DNA of 64,000 nucleotides from JAHBWV01 sp964588385 (GTDB lineage Bacteria > Planctomycetota > Phycisphaerae > Phycisphaerales > UBA1924), in assembly GCA_964588385.1 (NCBI GenBank), contig CAZPPG010000017.1, forward strand, positions 1 to 64,000. The letters are read 5' to 3'. Shown in pieces: positions 6,609 to 15,559 of this stretch; the stretch's first letter is position 1, and every line of letters begins with the position of its first letter. The translations under genes and the position numbers were made by a program. A model generated the notes under the pieces. It did no database searches. It was given only the letters and a program-made list of their open reading frames with translations, and was not told the DNA's origin.

Positions 6609-9600
6609 ATGTCTGCAAAGAAAAACAGGAAGAGTCCGCGCGCACAGAACGCACCCTCGAAGCCGGGCAAGGGCACCGGTGGAGGGGGCGCTGATTCGTC
6701 GCCGATCGGGCGTCGGGTCGCGTGGCTGGTGGGGATCACCGTGTGGGCGTTCATTGCGCTGGCGGCGGTCTCTTTCGACCCCGCAGATCCGCCCTCGCAC
6801 CTGATCTCGCCGCAGAACGACCCGGTGGCGAACTTGTGCGGGCCGGTGGGCGCGTTGCTGTCGTACCACCTGTTCAAGCTGATGGGGTGGGGCGCGTGGC
6901 TGCTGGTCGGCTTCAGCGGGCTGGCGATGCTGATGCCGATGCTGGGTCGGGCCGTGACGCACATGACGGTGCGGGCGGCGGGGGTTGTGATCATCGCGTG
7001 CTCGGTCAGCGGGATCATGGCGCTGGTCGCGCCGCGGCTTGGGCCGCTGGAGGGATTGTCGGGCGGCACGATCGGCGCTGTGATCGCGGAGGAGCTGTTC
7101 ACACGCTTCAAGCAGATGGGGAGCATGTTGTGGCTGCTCCTGTTCATGGTGATCGGGCTGATTGTCGTGTTCGACCGCTGGGTGCTGGCGATCCCGGCGA
7201 TGATCTTTGAGGCGATGCGTCCGGCGGCGAAGCGGACGGCGGAGGTCGCGGGCGCGACGGCGGCGGGCGTGGGCGGGACGACCGCCCGCGTTGGTGCGAG
7301 GGCATCGGGCGGCATCTGGGCCGCGTTGCTCGGGATGCTGAAGAACCGGCGCGAGCAGCGTGTGCGCCTGCACGACCTGGATGATGAGCCGGTGGTGATG
7401 GGTCGGGGAGCCAAGGGGTCGGCAAGGGGCTCGGCGAAGGCGCAGGGCGCGGGCGAGAAGCCGCTCAAGGGGAAGAACGCCAAGGCCATCATCGGTGGCG
7501 AGGCAGAGGCCATTGATGAGGATGCGGGCGGTCTGGGTGGGACCGAGGCGATCGAGATCGAGCCCAAGAAGCGGCGCAAGGGCGAGAAGCCCGTGGCCGC
7601 GATCGAGGATGAAGAGGAGATCGCAGGTGGCAGACCGACGCTCGCGACCGGAAAGCTGGTGCCGGTGGAGCGGGAGGAGATCGAGGACGCGGCGGAAGAC
7701 GACGATGCGCCGGGCGCGCCGCAGGTGTACACGGACGAGGAGCTGCGCGAGAAGATCGCGAAGCTGCCGGTGCGCTTCGGGCGCGACACGCGGAAGATCG
7801 CGACCGAGGACGACCTCCGCGACCTTCAAGGCGTGACGGAGATGGAGGGGTATCAGTTCCCGGGGCTGGACCTGCTCGAGGCGCCGGAGGAGAACTTCTC
7901 CGAGGTGCTGGAGGGAATGGTCCGCGAGCAGGCCCAAGCACTGGAGGGCGCGCTGCGGCAGTACCGGATCGACGGCGAGGTCGTGGGGATCGAGTCCGGT
8001 CCGGTGATCACGCTGTATGACGTGCGCCTTGCGCCCGGAACGAAGGTGGCGCAGCTCAACGCGATCGACTCGGACATCGCGCGATCGTTGAAGGCCGTGA
8101 ACATCCGCATCGTTCCGAATCAGGCGGGGCGGGACACGGTGGGGATCGAGGTGCCGAACCCGACCAAGGAGCGGGTGCGCCTGAAGGAGTTGATGAGCAA
8201 CTCCGAGGCGTTCGCGAAGATGAAGCTGCCGATGTTCCTGGGCAAGGACGCATCTGGCGACCCGTTGATCGCGGACCTGACGCAGATGCCGCACATGCTG
8301 ATCGCGGGCACAACGGGCTCGGGCAAGTCGGTGTGCATGAACACGATCATCATGAGCTTCTTGTACACGAAGAAGCCCAATGAGCTGAAGCTGGTCCTCG
8401 TGGATCCCAAGATGGTCGAGATGAGCCAGTTCAAGGACATCCCGCACCTGATGTGCCCGGTCGTGACCGAGATGGCCAAGGCGGCGGCGATCCTGGAGTG
8501 GGCGTGCAAGAAGATGGACGAGCGGTACGAGCTGCTGGCCGAGGCCGGCTGCCGCGACATCGCGTCATACAACGAGCTTGAGTGGGAGGATCTGAAGAGC
8601 GCGCTGAACCCCAAGACGCCGGAGGAGGAAGCGCGGATCCCCCGCAAGCTCCCCTACATGGTGTTCATCATCGACGAGTTGGCCGACCTGATGATGACGA
8701 ACAAGGAGGTCGAAGGCTCGATCATCCGCATCGCGCAGAAGGCGCGTGCGGTCGGCATACACCTGATCCTGGCGACGCAGCGGCCGCAGGCCAACGTCGT
8801 CACCGGCCTCATCAAGTCCAACATGCCGTGCCGCATCTCGTTCAAGGTGGCCAGCGGCATGGACTCGCGGATCGTGCTGGACCAGAAGGGCGGCGAGCTC
8901 TTGCTGGGTCAGGGCGACATGCTGTACCTGTCGCCTCGCACGAGCAAGCTGGTGCGGTCGCAGGGGACGCTCGTGGACGACAAGGAGATCCGACGCGTGG
9001 TCCGCTTCATGCGCGACATCGCGGGCCCGACGTTCGAGCGTCAACTCATGCAGATCCGCTCGGGCGGCACGGATGAGGAGCGGCTCATCGAGAGCGAGAA
9101 CAACTCCTCGGCGTCGCTCGCGGCGGCCCAGGAGGACCCGATGTTCGATCGGGCCGTGGAGATCGTGCTGGAGTCCGGACGCGGGTCGGTGTCACTGTTG
9201 CAGCGGCGACTGGCCATCGGGTACACGAGGTCGAGCCGCCTGATCGACCTGATGGGCATCGCGGGGATCATCTCCGACCACAAGGGATCGGTAGCCCGCG
9301 ACGTGCTCATCACGATCGAGCAGTGGGAAGCGATGAAGCGTCTGGCGGCGGAGGACGAGAAACGCCAGCAGAGCGCGGGGACGTTGTTTGCAGGTGGCGT
9401 CCCCAAGGCGGACACCACGGAGAAGGACGAGACGATGGGCGGGGCGGCCGCGCCGTGGGAAGATGAAGAGGGAGCATCCGAGGCATCCGAAGAAGAGGAC
9501 GAGGAGGCGATTGAGGACTCGTCCGAAGTGGACGATGCCGAAGAGATGGACGGGGTGAGCGATGAGCCCGACGAGATCGATGAATCGGGCCATGAGGGGG

Positions 9601-9665
9601 ACGACGAGCCGACCGAGCCGCGGGTGATTCGACCAGATTCGCGCCGGAACCAGGGTGCGGCGTGA
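6609..9665 (+). CDS. ftsK: FtsK/SpoIIIE DNA translocase
   Basis: A septal DNA pump of 1018 residues. Four or five N-terminal membrane segments are followed by an acidic linker, the beta domain, the RecA-like motor with Walker A GTTGSGKS at 567-574 and Walker B VFIIDELADLMM, and the winged-helix gamma domain (about 845-905, ESGRGSVSLLQRRLAIGY) that reads KOPS-type sequences. I start at MSAKKNRK because the 44 upstream in-frame residues do not look like FtsK and run from the palindromic repeat. Unusually, about 110 mostly acidic residues follow gamma, where FtsK normally ends. A terminator follows. Confidence 0.95.
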   Translation: MSAKKNRKSPRAQNAPSKPGKGTGGGGADSSPIGRRVAWLVGITVWAFIALAAVSFDPADPPSHLISPQNDPVANLCGPVGALLSYHLFKLMGWGAWLLVGFSGLAMLMPMLGRAVTHMTVRAAGVVIIACSVSGIMALVAPRLGPLEGLSGGTIGAVIAEELFTRFKQMGSMLWLLLFMVIGLIVVFDRWVLAIPAMIFEAMRPAAKRTAEVAGATAAGVGGTTARVGARASGGIWAALLGMLKNRREQRVRLHDLDDEPVVMGRGAKGSARGSAKAQGAGEKPLKGKNAKAIIGGEAEAIDEDAGGLGGTEAIEIEPKKRRKGEKPVAAIEDEEEIAGGRPTLATGKLVPVEREEIEDAAEDDDAPGAPQVYTDEELREKIAKLPVRFGRDTRKIATEDDLRDLQGVTEMEGYQFPGLDLLEAPEENFSEVLEGMVREQAQALEGALRQYRIDGEVVGIESGPVITLYDVRLAPGTKVAQLNAIDSDIARSLKAVNIRIVPNQAGRDTVGIEVPNPTKERVRLKELMSNSEAFAKMKLPMFLGKDASGDPLIADLTQMPHMLIAGTTGSGKSVCMNTIIMSFLYTKKPNELKLVLVDPKMVEMSQFKDIPHLMCPVVTEMAKAAAILEWACKKMDERYELLAEAGCRDIASYNELEWEDLKSALNPKTPEEEARIPRKLPYMVFIIDELADLMMTNKEVEGSIIRIAQKARAVGIHLILATQRPQANVVTGLIKSNMPCRISFKVASGMDSRIVLDQKGGELLLGQGDMLYLSPRTSKLVRSQGTLVDDKEIRRVVRFMRDIAGPTFERQLMQIRSGGTDEERLIESENNSSASLAAAQEDPMFDRAVEIVLESGRGSVSLLQRRLAIGYTRSSRLIDLMGIAGIISDHKGSVARDVLITIEQWEAMKRLAAEDEKRQQSAGTLFAGGVPKADTTEKDETMGGAAAPWEDEEGASEASEEEDEEAIEDSSEVDDAEEMDGVSDEPDEIDESGHEGDDEPTEPRVIRPDSRRNQGAA

Positions 9666-9699
9666 GAGGTTGATGGAGCCCAGACAACAACGATCAGAC

Positions 9700-9729
9700 G
9701 GGGCCGCCTGCGGAAGGGCGGCCCCTTTC
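9700..9729 (+). terminator. Rho-independent terminator after ftsK
   Basis: GGGGCCGCC (9700-9708) pairs with GGCGGCCCC (9717-9725) across an 8-nt loop, followed by TTTC. Confidence 0.75.
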
Positions 9730-9957
9730 ACGTGAATGTCACGGCACCGGGAATGAACCGGGTGCAAGGGGGCGTCGTTCGGTAGGATGGTGGCGTAGAT
9801 TGCCGGCCGGTACGGGTAGTGTGCGGCTCGGGAATGTCGATCTCAACCGCGGGGCGTTCTGAATGTTTGATAGGGACACGCCGAGCGTGGTGATGGGAAC
9901 GTATCGGGATGTGACAGGTTCGCCGGGCCGGACATGGCTGATGAAAGAAGGATCGGT

Positions 9958-12900
9958 ATGGGAACGGAAGCCCGAGCCATCGCGAGCGTGATCGAGCGTG
10001 GGCTGTCGCGTCTGCGGACGTTGGCGCGGTTGCTGCTGGTCGGGCGTGGGCTCGCGCTGGTGCTCGCGGCGGTGACGGTGGCGATGGTGTCGGTGGGAAT
10101 GCTGGACTTTGTGCTGCGGTTCCCGAGCGCGTTCCGGATCGTTCTGCTGGCGGGGCTGGGTGCCGCGCTTGGGTGGGGATTCGTCCGCTTTGTGATGCCT
10201 GGCGTGAGGTTCAGGCCGCCGCTGCATGAGGTGGCACTGCGAGTGGAGCGAAGCAAGGCGGGTCGAGAGGCGGGTCTTGAGGGGATGCTGGCGTCGGGAT
10301 TGCAGCTTGCGCACGCGGAGCCGCGAACACCGTTCGAGCGGGCACTGGCAGCGCAGGTCGCGGAGCGGACGTCGCGCCTATGGTCGCCGAAGCTGGTGGG
10401 GGCGATGCTCGCGCCGCGCTCGATGGCGACGGCGGCGGGGCTGTTCGCGGTTGCGGTGGTGGTGGCGGTCGGGCCCGCGTTCATCTGGCCGGGCTTGGTG
10501 ACGACGGCGGCGCGGCGTGTGCTGACGCCGTGGTCGGATGCCAAGTGGCCGACGCGGACGGAAGTCGTGGACGGAACGAATGTGAAGGTGCATCCGGCGG
10601 ACCAGGCGCTTGCGCTGCGCGGCGTTCTGACGCGGACGAATCGGCGCGAGGGGCAGACGCGGGTGACGGCGCAGTACCGGGTGATTGATGATGGGCGCGC
10701 GGGTCCGACGCAGACGGTCGTGCTGACGGCGCAGAACCGGGTGGTCGACGTGGCGCGGGGTTCCGAGACGGCGGAAGAGGGATCCATCGCGAGTGGCGAG
10801 CTGTTCGAGCGATTGATTGAGCCGGGCGCGCTGGTGCTGGCGGGCAGCGGTGGGGCACGCAACGAGACGGAGGTTGAGTACTGGCTTCAGACGGAGGACA
10901 GCCGCACAGAAGCCACGCGCGTGCTGGTGGTGCGGCCTCCGAGTGTGAAGGGTGCCACGGCGCGGCTTGAGGCGCCCGCGTATGCGCGGGAGTCTCTGGC
11001 GGCTCTGGAGCCGAATCGGGCCGATGGCGCACAGATGTTGGCGATCGGGCCCGAGGCCGGGGCGACGGTGCCGTCGGCGCTGGCGGGTTCGCGCGTGACG
11101 CTCACCATTGAGCACAGCAAGCCGATTCCGTCGGTGAAGCCGGGCGAGGCTGGTCATTCCGGGTTCGTGAGGCAGGCGCTCGGACTTGAGACGCTGCCGG
11201 ATGATCTTGAGGCGAGTCTGAACCCAGAGAGCTGGACGTTTGCGTGGACCTTGCGCGAGCCGACGACACTGCGCGTGACATTGACCGATCAGCACGGGCT
11301 CCGATCGGCCGACGAGGTTGTGCTCTCCTTTGACGCGGTTGAAGATGCGCCGCCGACGGCGGCAGTCACGGAGCCGGCGCAGGATGAGGCGGTATTGGCG
11401 ACGGCGGTGGTGCCGGCGATCGGCGAGGCGCGGGACGACATCGCCGTGGCAAGCGTGGCGATGGATCTGCAGGTCGCGACACCTCCTGCGGCGAGCGCGG
11501 GCGTGGGCGCAGAGTTGACTGGCTCTCCCGCTCTCGCCGCCGGCCCGCTCATGCCGGGCGCGCCGTCACGCGTGCACACGGCTTCGGCGACGATCGAGTT
11601 GGCGACGCTGAACCTGAAGGAGGGCGATGAGGTCTGGCTGCACGCGATCGCAACGGACGGGTACGCGTTCGATGGCGTCACGCACGAGCCGGTGCGTTCG
11701 ACGCCGCGACGTTTGCGAATCATTTCTGAGCCGCAGCTGATCGAGCAGGTGCGGGCGGAGCTTCAATCGGTACGTCAGGCGGCGATGCGGTTGGATGCGG
11801 AGCAGGCGGAGATCGCGCGTGCGGGCGAGCGGGTTCCGCCGCCTCGGGATCTGGCCGAGCGGCAGGCGGCTCTTGGTGAGCGGGTGGCCACACAGCGCGA
11901 GACGATCGAGCGCCTGGCGCGCCGGGCGGAGCGGAACAATCTTGAGGATGATGCGCTGGACGGGATCCTGGGTGACGCACGATCGTTCATCGGTGAGGCG
12001 GCAACGGCCTCGCAGCGCGCGACAGAGCGGATCCAGCGAGCGGCGGAGTCGCAGCCGGAGAATCCGGAGCAATCGGCGATCGATCCCTCGGAGCAGCAGG
12101 AGATCGCCGAGGCGCAGGATCAGGTGCGGGACGAGCTGGATCAACTTGTGCGCCTGCTGGACAATGGACAGGACGCGTGGGTGGCTCGGCGCTCGGTGGA
12201 ACGGTTGCTCGCGGAGCAGAAGCGACTGCTCCAGCAGACGATGGACGTGGCGGGGCGGACCACCGGACGGGATCTTGCGTCGCTGACGCCGGATGAGCGG
12301 ACGGAACTGGAGCGGATTGCCGAGCGTCAGCAGGAGGCGGCGGACGATGCGGCCGACGCGCTGGATGAGCTGTCGGAGCGCAGCCGCGACCTGAAGGATG
12401 CGGACGCGGCCCAGGCGCAGGCGATGGCGATCGCGACGCAGCGTGGGCGCTCGAGCAACATCGCGCCCAAGCTGGAAGAAGCGGCCCAGCAACTGGCGCA
12501 GAACCAGGCGAACGCCGCGGCGCAGCGTCAGCAGGAGGCGATCGACACGCTGGAGGAGATGCTGGACGACCTTGACAGCGCGGAGCAGCGTCGGGACCAG
12601 GCGCTGCGCCGGCAACTGGCGAGCATCATCGATTCGCTTGATTCGCTGATTGCGCAGCAGGACGGGCAGATCGCGCTGCTGTCCCGGGCCCGGGCGGGCG
12701 CGACGGACGGAGCGGGGCTGGACCAGGGGATGCTGCGGGTGAACCAGAACACGCTGGGGGTGATCGATCAGATCACTGCGGCGGGGCGTGAGATGGAGGT
12801 TGTGGGCAATCTGACGCTCGCTGCGGCGACGGCGCAGGGGAACGCGATCGGGGCGCTGCGGGCGCCGGCGGACCTTGAGAGCGCGGACGCGGCGGAGCGG

Positions 12901-13701
12901 CTGAGCGCGACGCGATTGCGCGACGCAAAGGCAGAGGCGGAGCGGATCGACAAGGAGGCGGCCGAACGCGACGCCGGGCGGAAGCGGAAGGAGCTGCGGG
13001 CGGCGTATCGCGAGGCGCTCGAGCAGCAGATGGACCTGCTCAAGCGCAGCGAGCCGCTGGTGGGAAGAGAGCTCGATCGGCGCGAGCGCGCTGGGGTGCG
13101 TCAGGCGGGCGAGCAGCAGGATGGGCTGCGGGTGGCGATGGAGGACCTTCGGGCCAAAACCGAGGAACTGGCGGATGCGCAGGTCTTCACGTTTGCGCAC
13201 GACCGGATGAACCAGGACATGCTGAGCGCCGCCACCTCGCTTCGTGAGGCGAAGGTGGATCGGGGCGTGCTGCGCCGGCAGGAGACCGCGGCTCGATTGC
13301 TGCAATCGCTGCTGAACGCGCTGGCGGACCCGAAGGACGAACGCGATTTCCGCGATCAGGCGGGGGGCGAAGAGGGAGGCGGCGGCGGTGGCGGCCAGGG
13401 ACAAGGGAACGACAAGCTGATCCCGGATCTGGCGAAGCTGCGGCTGTTGCGCGAGATGCAGCAGTATGTGCTGGAGTCGACGCGAGCAGCGGGAGATGAT
13501 GCGCAGTCCGTCACGACGGACGATCTGGAGTCCATGGGACGTTTGCAGCGTGAGATCGCGGAGCAGGCCCGTAAGCTGCTCGAGTCGATGGCCCAGCCGG
13601 AGCAGGCGTTGCCGATGGAAGAGGGCTCCCCGACGATGGAGCCGATCGAGCCGGGTGGGCCGGATGGCGCGGGTGGGAGCGCCGGGGAGGACAGGCGGTG
13701 A
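9958..13701 (+). CDS. DUF4175-type giant membrane protein with long coiled coil
   Basis: About 1247 residues. Two adjacent N-terminal membrane helices and a third near 170 are followed by beta-rich extracellular domains, then a very long Glu/Gln/Arg/Ala-rich coiled-coil region and a Gly-rich spacer. This is the architecture of the DUF4175 family, whose function is unknown. AAGGA (9948-9952) sits 5 nt before ATG 9958, which I prefer to the ATG at 9934. The stop and the next start overlap (TGATG), so it begins a four-gene translationally coupled set. Confidence 0.7.
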   Translation: MGTEARAIASVIERGLSRLRTLARLLLVGRGLALVLAAVTVAMVSVGMLDFVLRFPSAFRIVLLAGLGAALGWGFVRFVMPGVRFRPPLHEVALRVERSKAGREAGLEGMLASGLQLAHAEPRTPFERALAAQVAERTSRLWSPKLVGAMLAPRSMATAAGLFAVAVVVAVGPAFIWPGLVTTAARRVLTPWSDAKWPTRTEVVDGTNVKVHPADQALALRGVLTRTNRREGQTRVTAQYRVIDDGRAGPTQTVVLTAQNRVVDVARGSETAEEGSIASGELFERLIEPGALVLAGSGGARNETEVEYWLQTEDSRTEATRVLVVRPPSVKGATARLEAPAYARESLAALEPNRADGAQMLAIGPEAGATVPSALAGSRVTLTIEHSKPIPSVKPGEAGHSGFVRQALGLETLPDDLEASLNPESWTFAWTLREPTTLRVTLTDQHGLRSADEVVLSFDAVEDAPPTAAVTEPAQDEAVLATAVVPAIGEARDDIAVASVAMDLQVATPPAASAGVGAELTGSPALAAGPLMPGAPSRVHTASATIELATLNLKEGDEVWLHAIATDGYAFDGVTHEPVRSTPRRLRIISEPQLIEQVRAELQSVRQAAMRLDAEQAEIARAGERVPPPRDLAERQAALGERVATQRETIERLARRAERNNLEDDALDGILGDARSFIGEAATASQRATERIQRAAESQPENPEQSAIDPSEQQEIAEAQDQVRDELDQLVRLLDNGQDAWVARRSVERLLAEQKRLLQQTMDVAGRTTGRDLASLTPDERTELERIAERQQEAADDAADALDELSERSRDLKDADAAQAQAMAIATQRGRSSNIAPKLEEAAQQLAQNQANAAAQRQQEAIDTLEEMLDDLDSAEQRRDQALRRQLASIIDSLDSLIAQQDGQIALLSRARAGATDGAGLDQGMLRVNQNTLGVIDQITAAGREMEVVGNLTLAAATAQGNAIGALRAPADLESADAAERLSATRLRDAKAEAERIDKEAAERDAGRKRKELRAAYREALEQQMDLLKRSEPLVGRELDRRERAGVRQAGEQQDGLRVAMEDLRAKTEELADAQVFTFAHDRMNQDMLSAATSLREAKVDRGVLRRQETAARLLQSLLNALADPKDERDFRDQAGGEEGGGGGGGQGQGNDKLIPDLAKLRLLREMQQYVLESTRAAGDDAQSVTTDDLESMGRLQREIAEQARKLLESMAQPEQALPMEEGSPTMEPIEPGGPDGAGGSAGEDRR

Positions 13702-14420
13702 TGCGAGCGAGGAAACGAGTCAATCGCGTGCGATGTGTCGCGCTGGCGGCGGGTGTATGTGCGGCATGGTGCGTGAACGTGAGGTGCGTGAGCGCGGCGG
13801 ATGGGTCGTTGCGCGAGCCGCCAGCACGGTTGCCGTCGTTGGATGAGCTGCTGGGACTGGCCAAGCCGGGCGAGGATCAGGACGCGTCGGGCGGCGTGCA
13901 GTTGCCGACGGAGCCGGGGCGGGCCGCGCTCGACGAGAAGCTGTCGGCGGAGGAGGCGGCCGAGGCCTTTCAGCAGGCTGTGAAGCTGATGGAGCAGACC
14001 GCGGATCGGCTGGATCCGGGGCACGACCTTGGCCTGGTCACGCAGCGTCTGCAGGAAGATGCGGTTCGAAAGCTCGACACCGTGATCGCGGCGGCGATGC
14101 AGAACCAGCAGAGCTCCTCGTCTTCGTCGTCGTCCTCATCGCAGCAGGAGCAGCAGCAGCAGCCGAATCAGCAGCAGCAACAGCAGCAACAGCAGAGCCA
14201 GAGCGAGCCGAACCAGCAGGGGGAGCCGCAGGAGGGCCAGCCCCCCGGGCGGCAGAACGGCGGGCTGAACAATGTGGAGTTGAACGCCGCGGCGTGGGGC
14301 GCGTTGCCGGCGCGATTGCGGGACGCGCTGGTGCAGGGTTCGAGCGACCGATTCAGCTCGATCTATCAGACGATGACGGAGCAGTACTACCGGCGACTGG
14401 CCGAGGAGCCGAAGCGATGA
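13701..14420 (+). CDS. Exported Ser/Gln-rich low-complexity protein
   Basis: 239 residues with an N-terminal signal sequence (cleavage near SAA|DG). A helical domain follows, then a run of ten serines and near-continuous polyglutamine, and a short conserved-looking C-terminal domain (WGALPARLRDALVQG ... MTEQYYRRLAEEPKR). The homopolymer codons are mixed (tcc/tcg/tct/tca, cag/caa), so the tract is maintained at protein level and is not a slippage repeat. It overlaps both neighbours by 1 and 4 nt and probably works with the DUF4175 protein. Function unknown. Confidence 0.7.
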   Translation: MRARKRVNRVRCVALAAGVCAAWCVNVRCVSAADGSLREPPARLPSLDELLGLAKPGEDQDASGGVQLPTEPGRAALDEKLSAEEAAEAFQQAVKLMEQTADRLDPGHDLGLVTQRLQEDAVRKLDTVIAAAMQNQQSSSSSSSSSSQQEQQQQPNQQQQQQQQQSQSEPNQQGEPQEGQPPGRQNGGLNNVELNAAAWGALPARLRDALVQGSSDRFSSIYQTMTEQYYRRLAEEPKR

Positions 14421-15559
14421 GTGCGGGCTGGCGAGCGGCTTTGGTGATGGGTGGCGCGATGTGCGGGCAAACGCTTGCGCAGGACCTGCCTCCTGCGCCG
14501 CCAACGCCGCCCCCGGCGACGACAGACGGGGAGGGCGCACGGCCGGATCCGCTGAGCGACATCGCGATCGAGGGGCGTGACAGCGCGCAGAACAACGCGC
14601 TGGAGAACGAGATCACGCCGGAGCTCGACGCGGCGATCGCGCGCGGGCTGACCTACCTGGCCCAGCAGCAGAACTCCGACGGATCGTTCGGGGATCTTCG
14701 CTACGAGCGCAACATCGCGATCACGGCGCTGGCGTGCCTGGCGTTCATGGCTGACGGGAGCGTGCCGGGCCGAGGTCCGTACGCCGACCACGTCTCCAAG
14801 GGGCTTGAGTTCGTGCTGGCCAATGTCGCGGAGAACGGGCTGCTCGCGTCGGATGCGGCGAACGGTCCTATGTACGGGCACGGGTTCGCGACGCTGTTTC
14901 TGGGCGAGGTGTACGGGATGACGGCCGGTGGCGGCGACACGCGTCTGGCGCAGCGGACGCACGAGGCGCTGGTGAAGGCCGTGCGCCTGATTGAGTCGAC
15001 GCAGAACGATCAGGGCGGGTGGCGGTACAACCCCGTGCCGTATGACGCAGATGTTTCGGTGACGATCTGCCAGGTGATGGGGCTGCGTTCGGCGCGGAAC
15101 GCGGGGATCGAGGTCTCGAGGGACACGATCGACCGGGCGGTGACGTATGTCCGCCAGTGCCAGAACCCCGACGGCGGATTCAAGTACCAGTTGGATGTCG
15201 GGGCGTCAGCTTGGCCGCGGTCGGCGGCGGGCGTGGCCGCGCTCTATTACGCGGGCATCTACGAGGATGAGTCGCTCAATCGCGGGCTCTCCTATCTGAA
15301 CATGTCGGCGATGCCCGGCTCCGGCCGCGCACCGCGGACGCACTATTTCTACGGGCATTACTACGCGATCCAGGCGATGTATCTGGCGGGGGGCGACTGG
15401 TGGGCTCGGTGGTGGCCCGCGGCGCGAGAGGAGTTGATCGCGCAGCAACTGGACACGGGGGCGTGGGACGACCGATCCGTGGGACCGACGTATTCAACCG
15501 CGATGGCGCTGCTTGTCCTTCAGATGCCCAAGCGGTATCTGCCGATCTTCCAGAAATGA
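14417..15559 (+). CDS. Secreted prenyltransferase/squalene-oxidase-repeat (alpha-alpha toroid) protein
   Basis: 380 residues with a signal peptide ending near LAQ|D, a Pro-rich spacer and an alpha/alpha-barrel marked by repeated QN(S/P)DG(S/G)F motifs (QQNSDGSFGDL, TQNDQGGWRYN, CQNPDGGFKYQ, DTGAWDD). This is the terpenoid-cyclase/protein-prenyltransferase toroid fold. The DxDD catalytic motif of true squalene cyclases is not seen, so it is more likely a structural or binding protein, as in many planctomycete homologues. The start overlaps the previous stop as ATGA; a longer upstream in-frame extension is not used. Confidence 0.8.
   Translation: MSAGWRAALVMGGAMCGQTLAQDLPPAPPTPPPATTDGEGARPDPLSDIAIEGRDSAQNNALENEITPELDAAIARGLTYLAQQQNSDGSFGDLRYERNIAITALACLAFMADGSVPGRGPYADHVSKGLEFVLANVAENGLLASDAANGPMYGHGFATLFLGEVYGMTAGGGDTRLAQRTHEALVKAVRLIESTQNDQGGWRYNPVPYDADVSVTICQVMGLRSARNAGIEVSRDTIDRAVTYVRQCQNPDGGFKYQLDVGASAWPRSAAGVAALYYAGIYEDESLNRGLSYLNMSAMPGSGRAPRTHYFYGHYYAIQAMYLAGGDWWARWWPAAREELIAQQLDTGAWDDRSVGPTYSTAMALLVLQMPKRYLPIFQK

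Noticed and set aside
6399..8447. Minus-strand open frame of about 680 codons antisense to ftsK
   Set aside because: It is composed almost only of Arg/His/Leu/Gln, typical of an antisense shadow, and ftsK is certain on the other strand.
14106..14220. Poly-Ser/poly-Gln coding tract considered as a slippage-prone trinucleotide repeat
   Set aside because: Ser and Gln codons are mixed along the tract, so it is conserved as protein sequence and is not a simple DNA repeat.
14417..15559. Assignment of the toroid protein as squalene-hopene cyclase
   Set aside because: It has a signal peptide, is about half the length of a cyclase and shows no DxDD motif, so only the fold is called.
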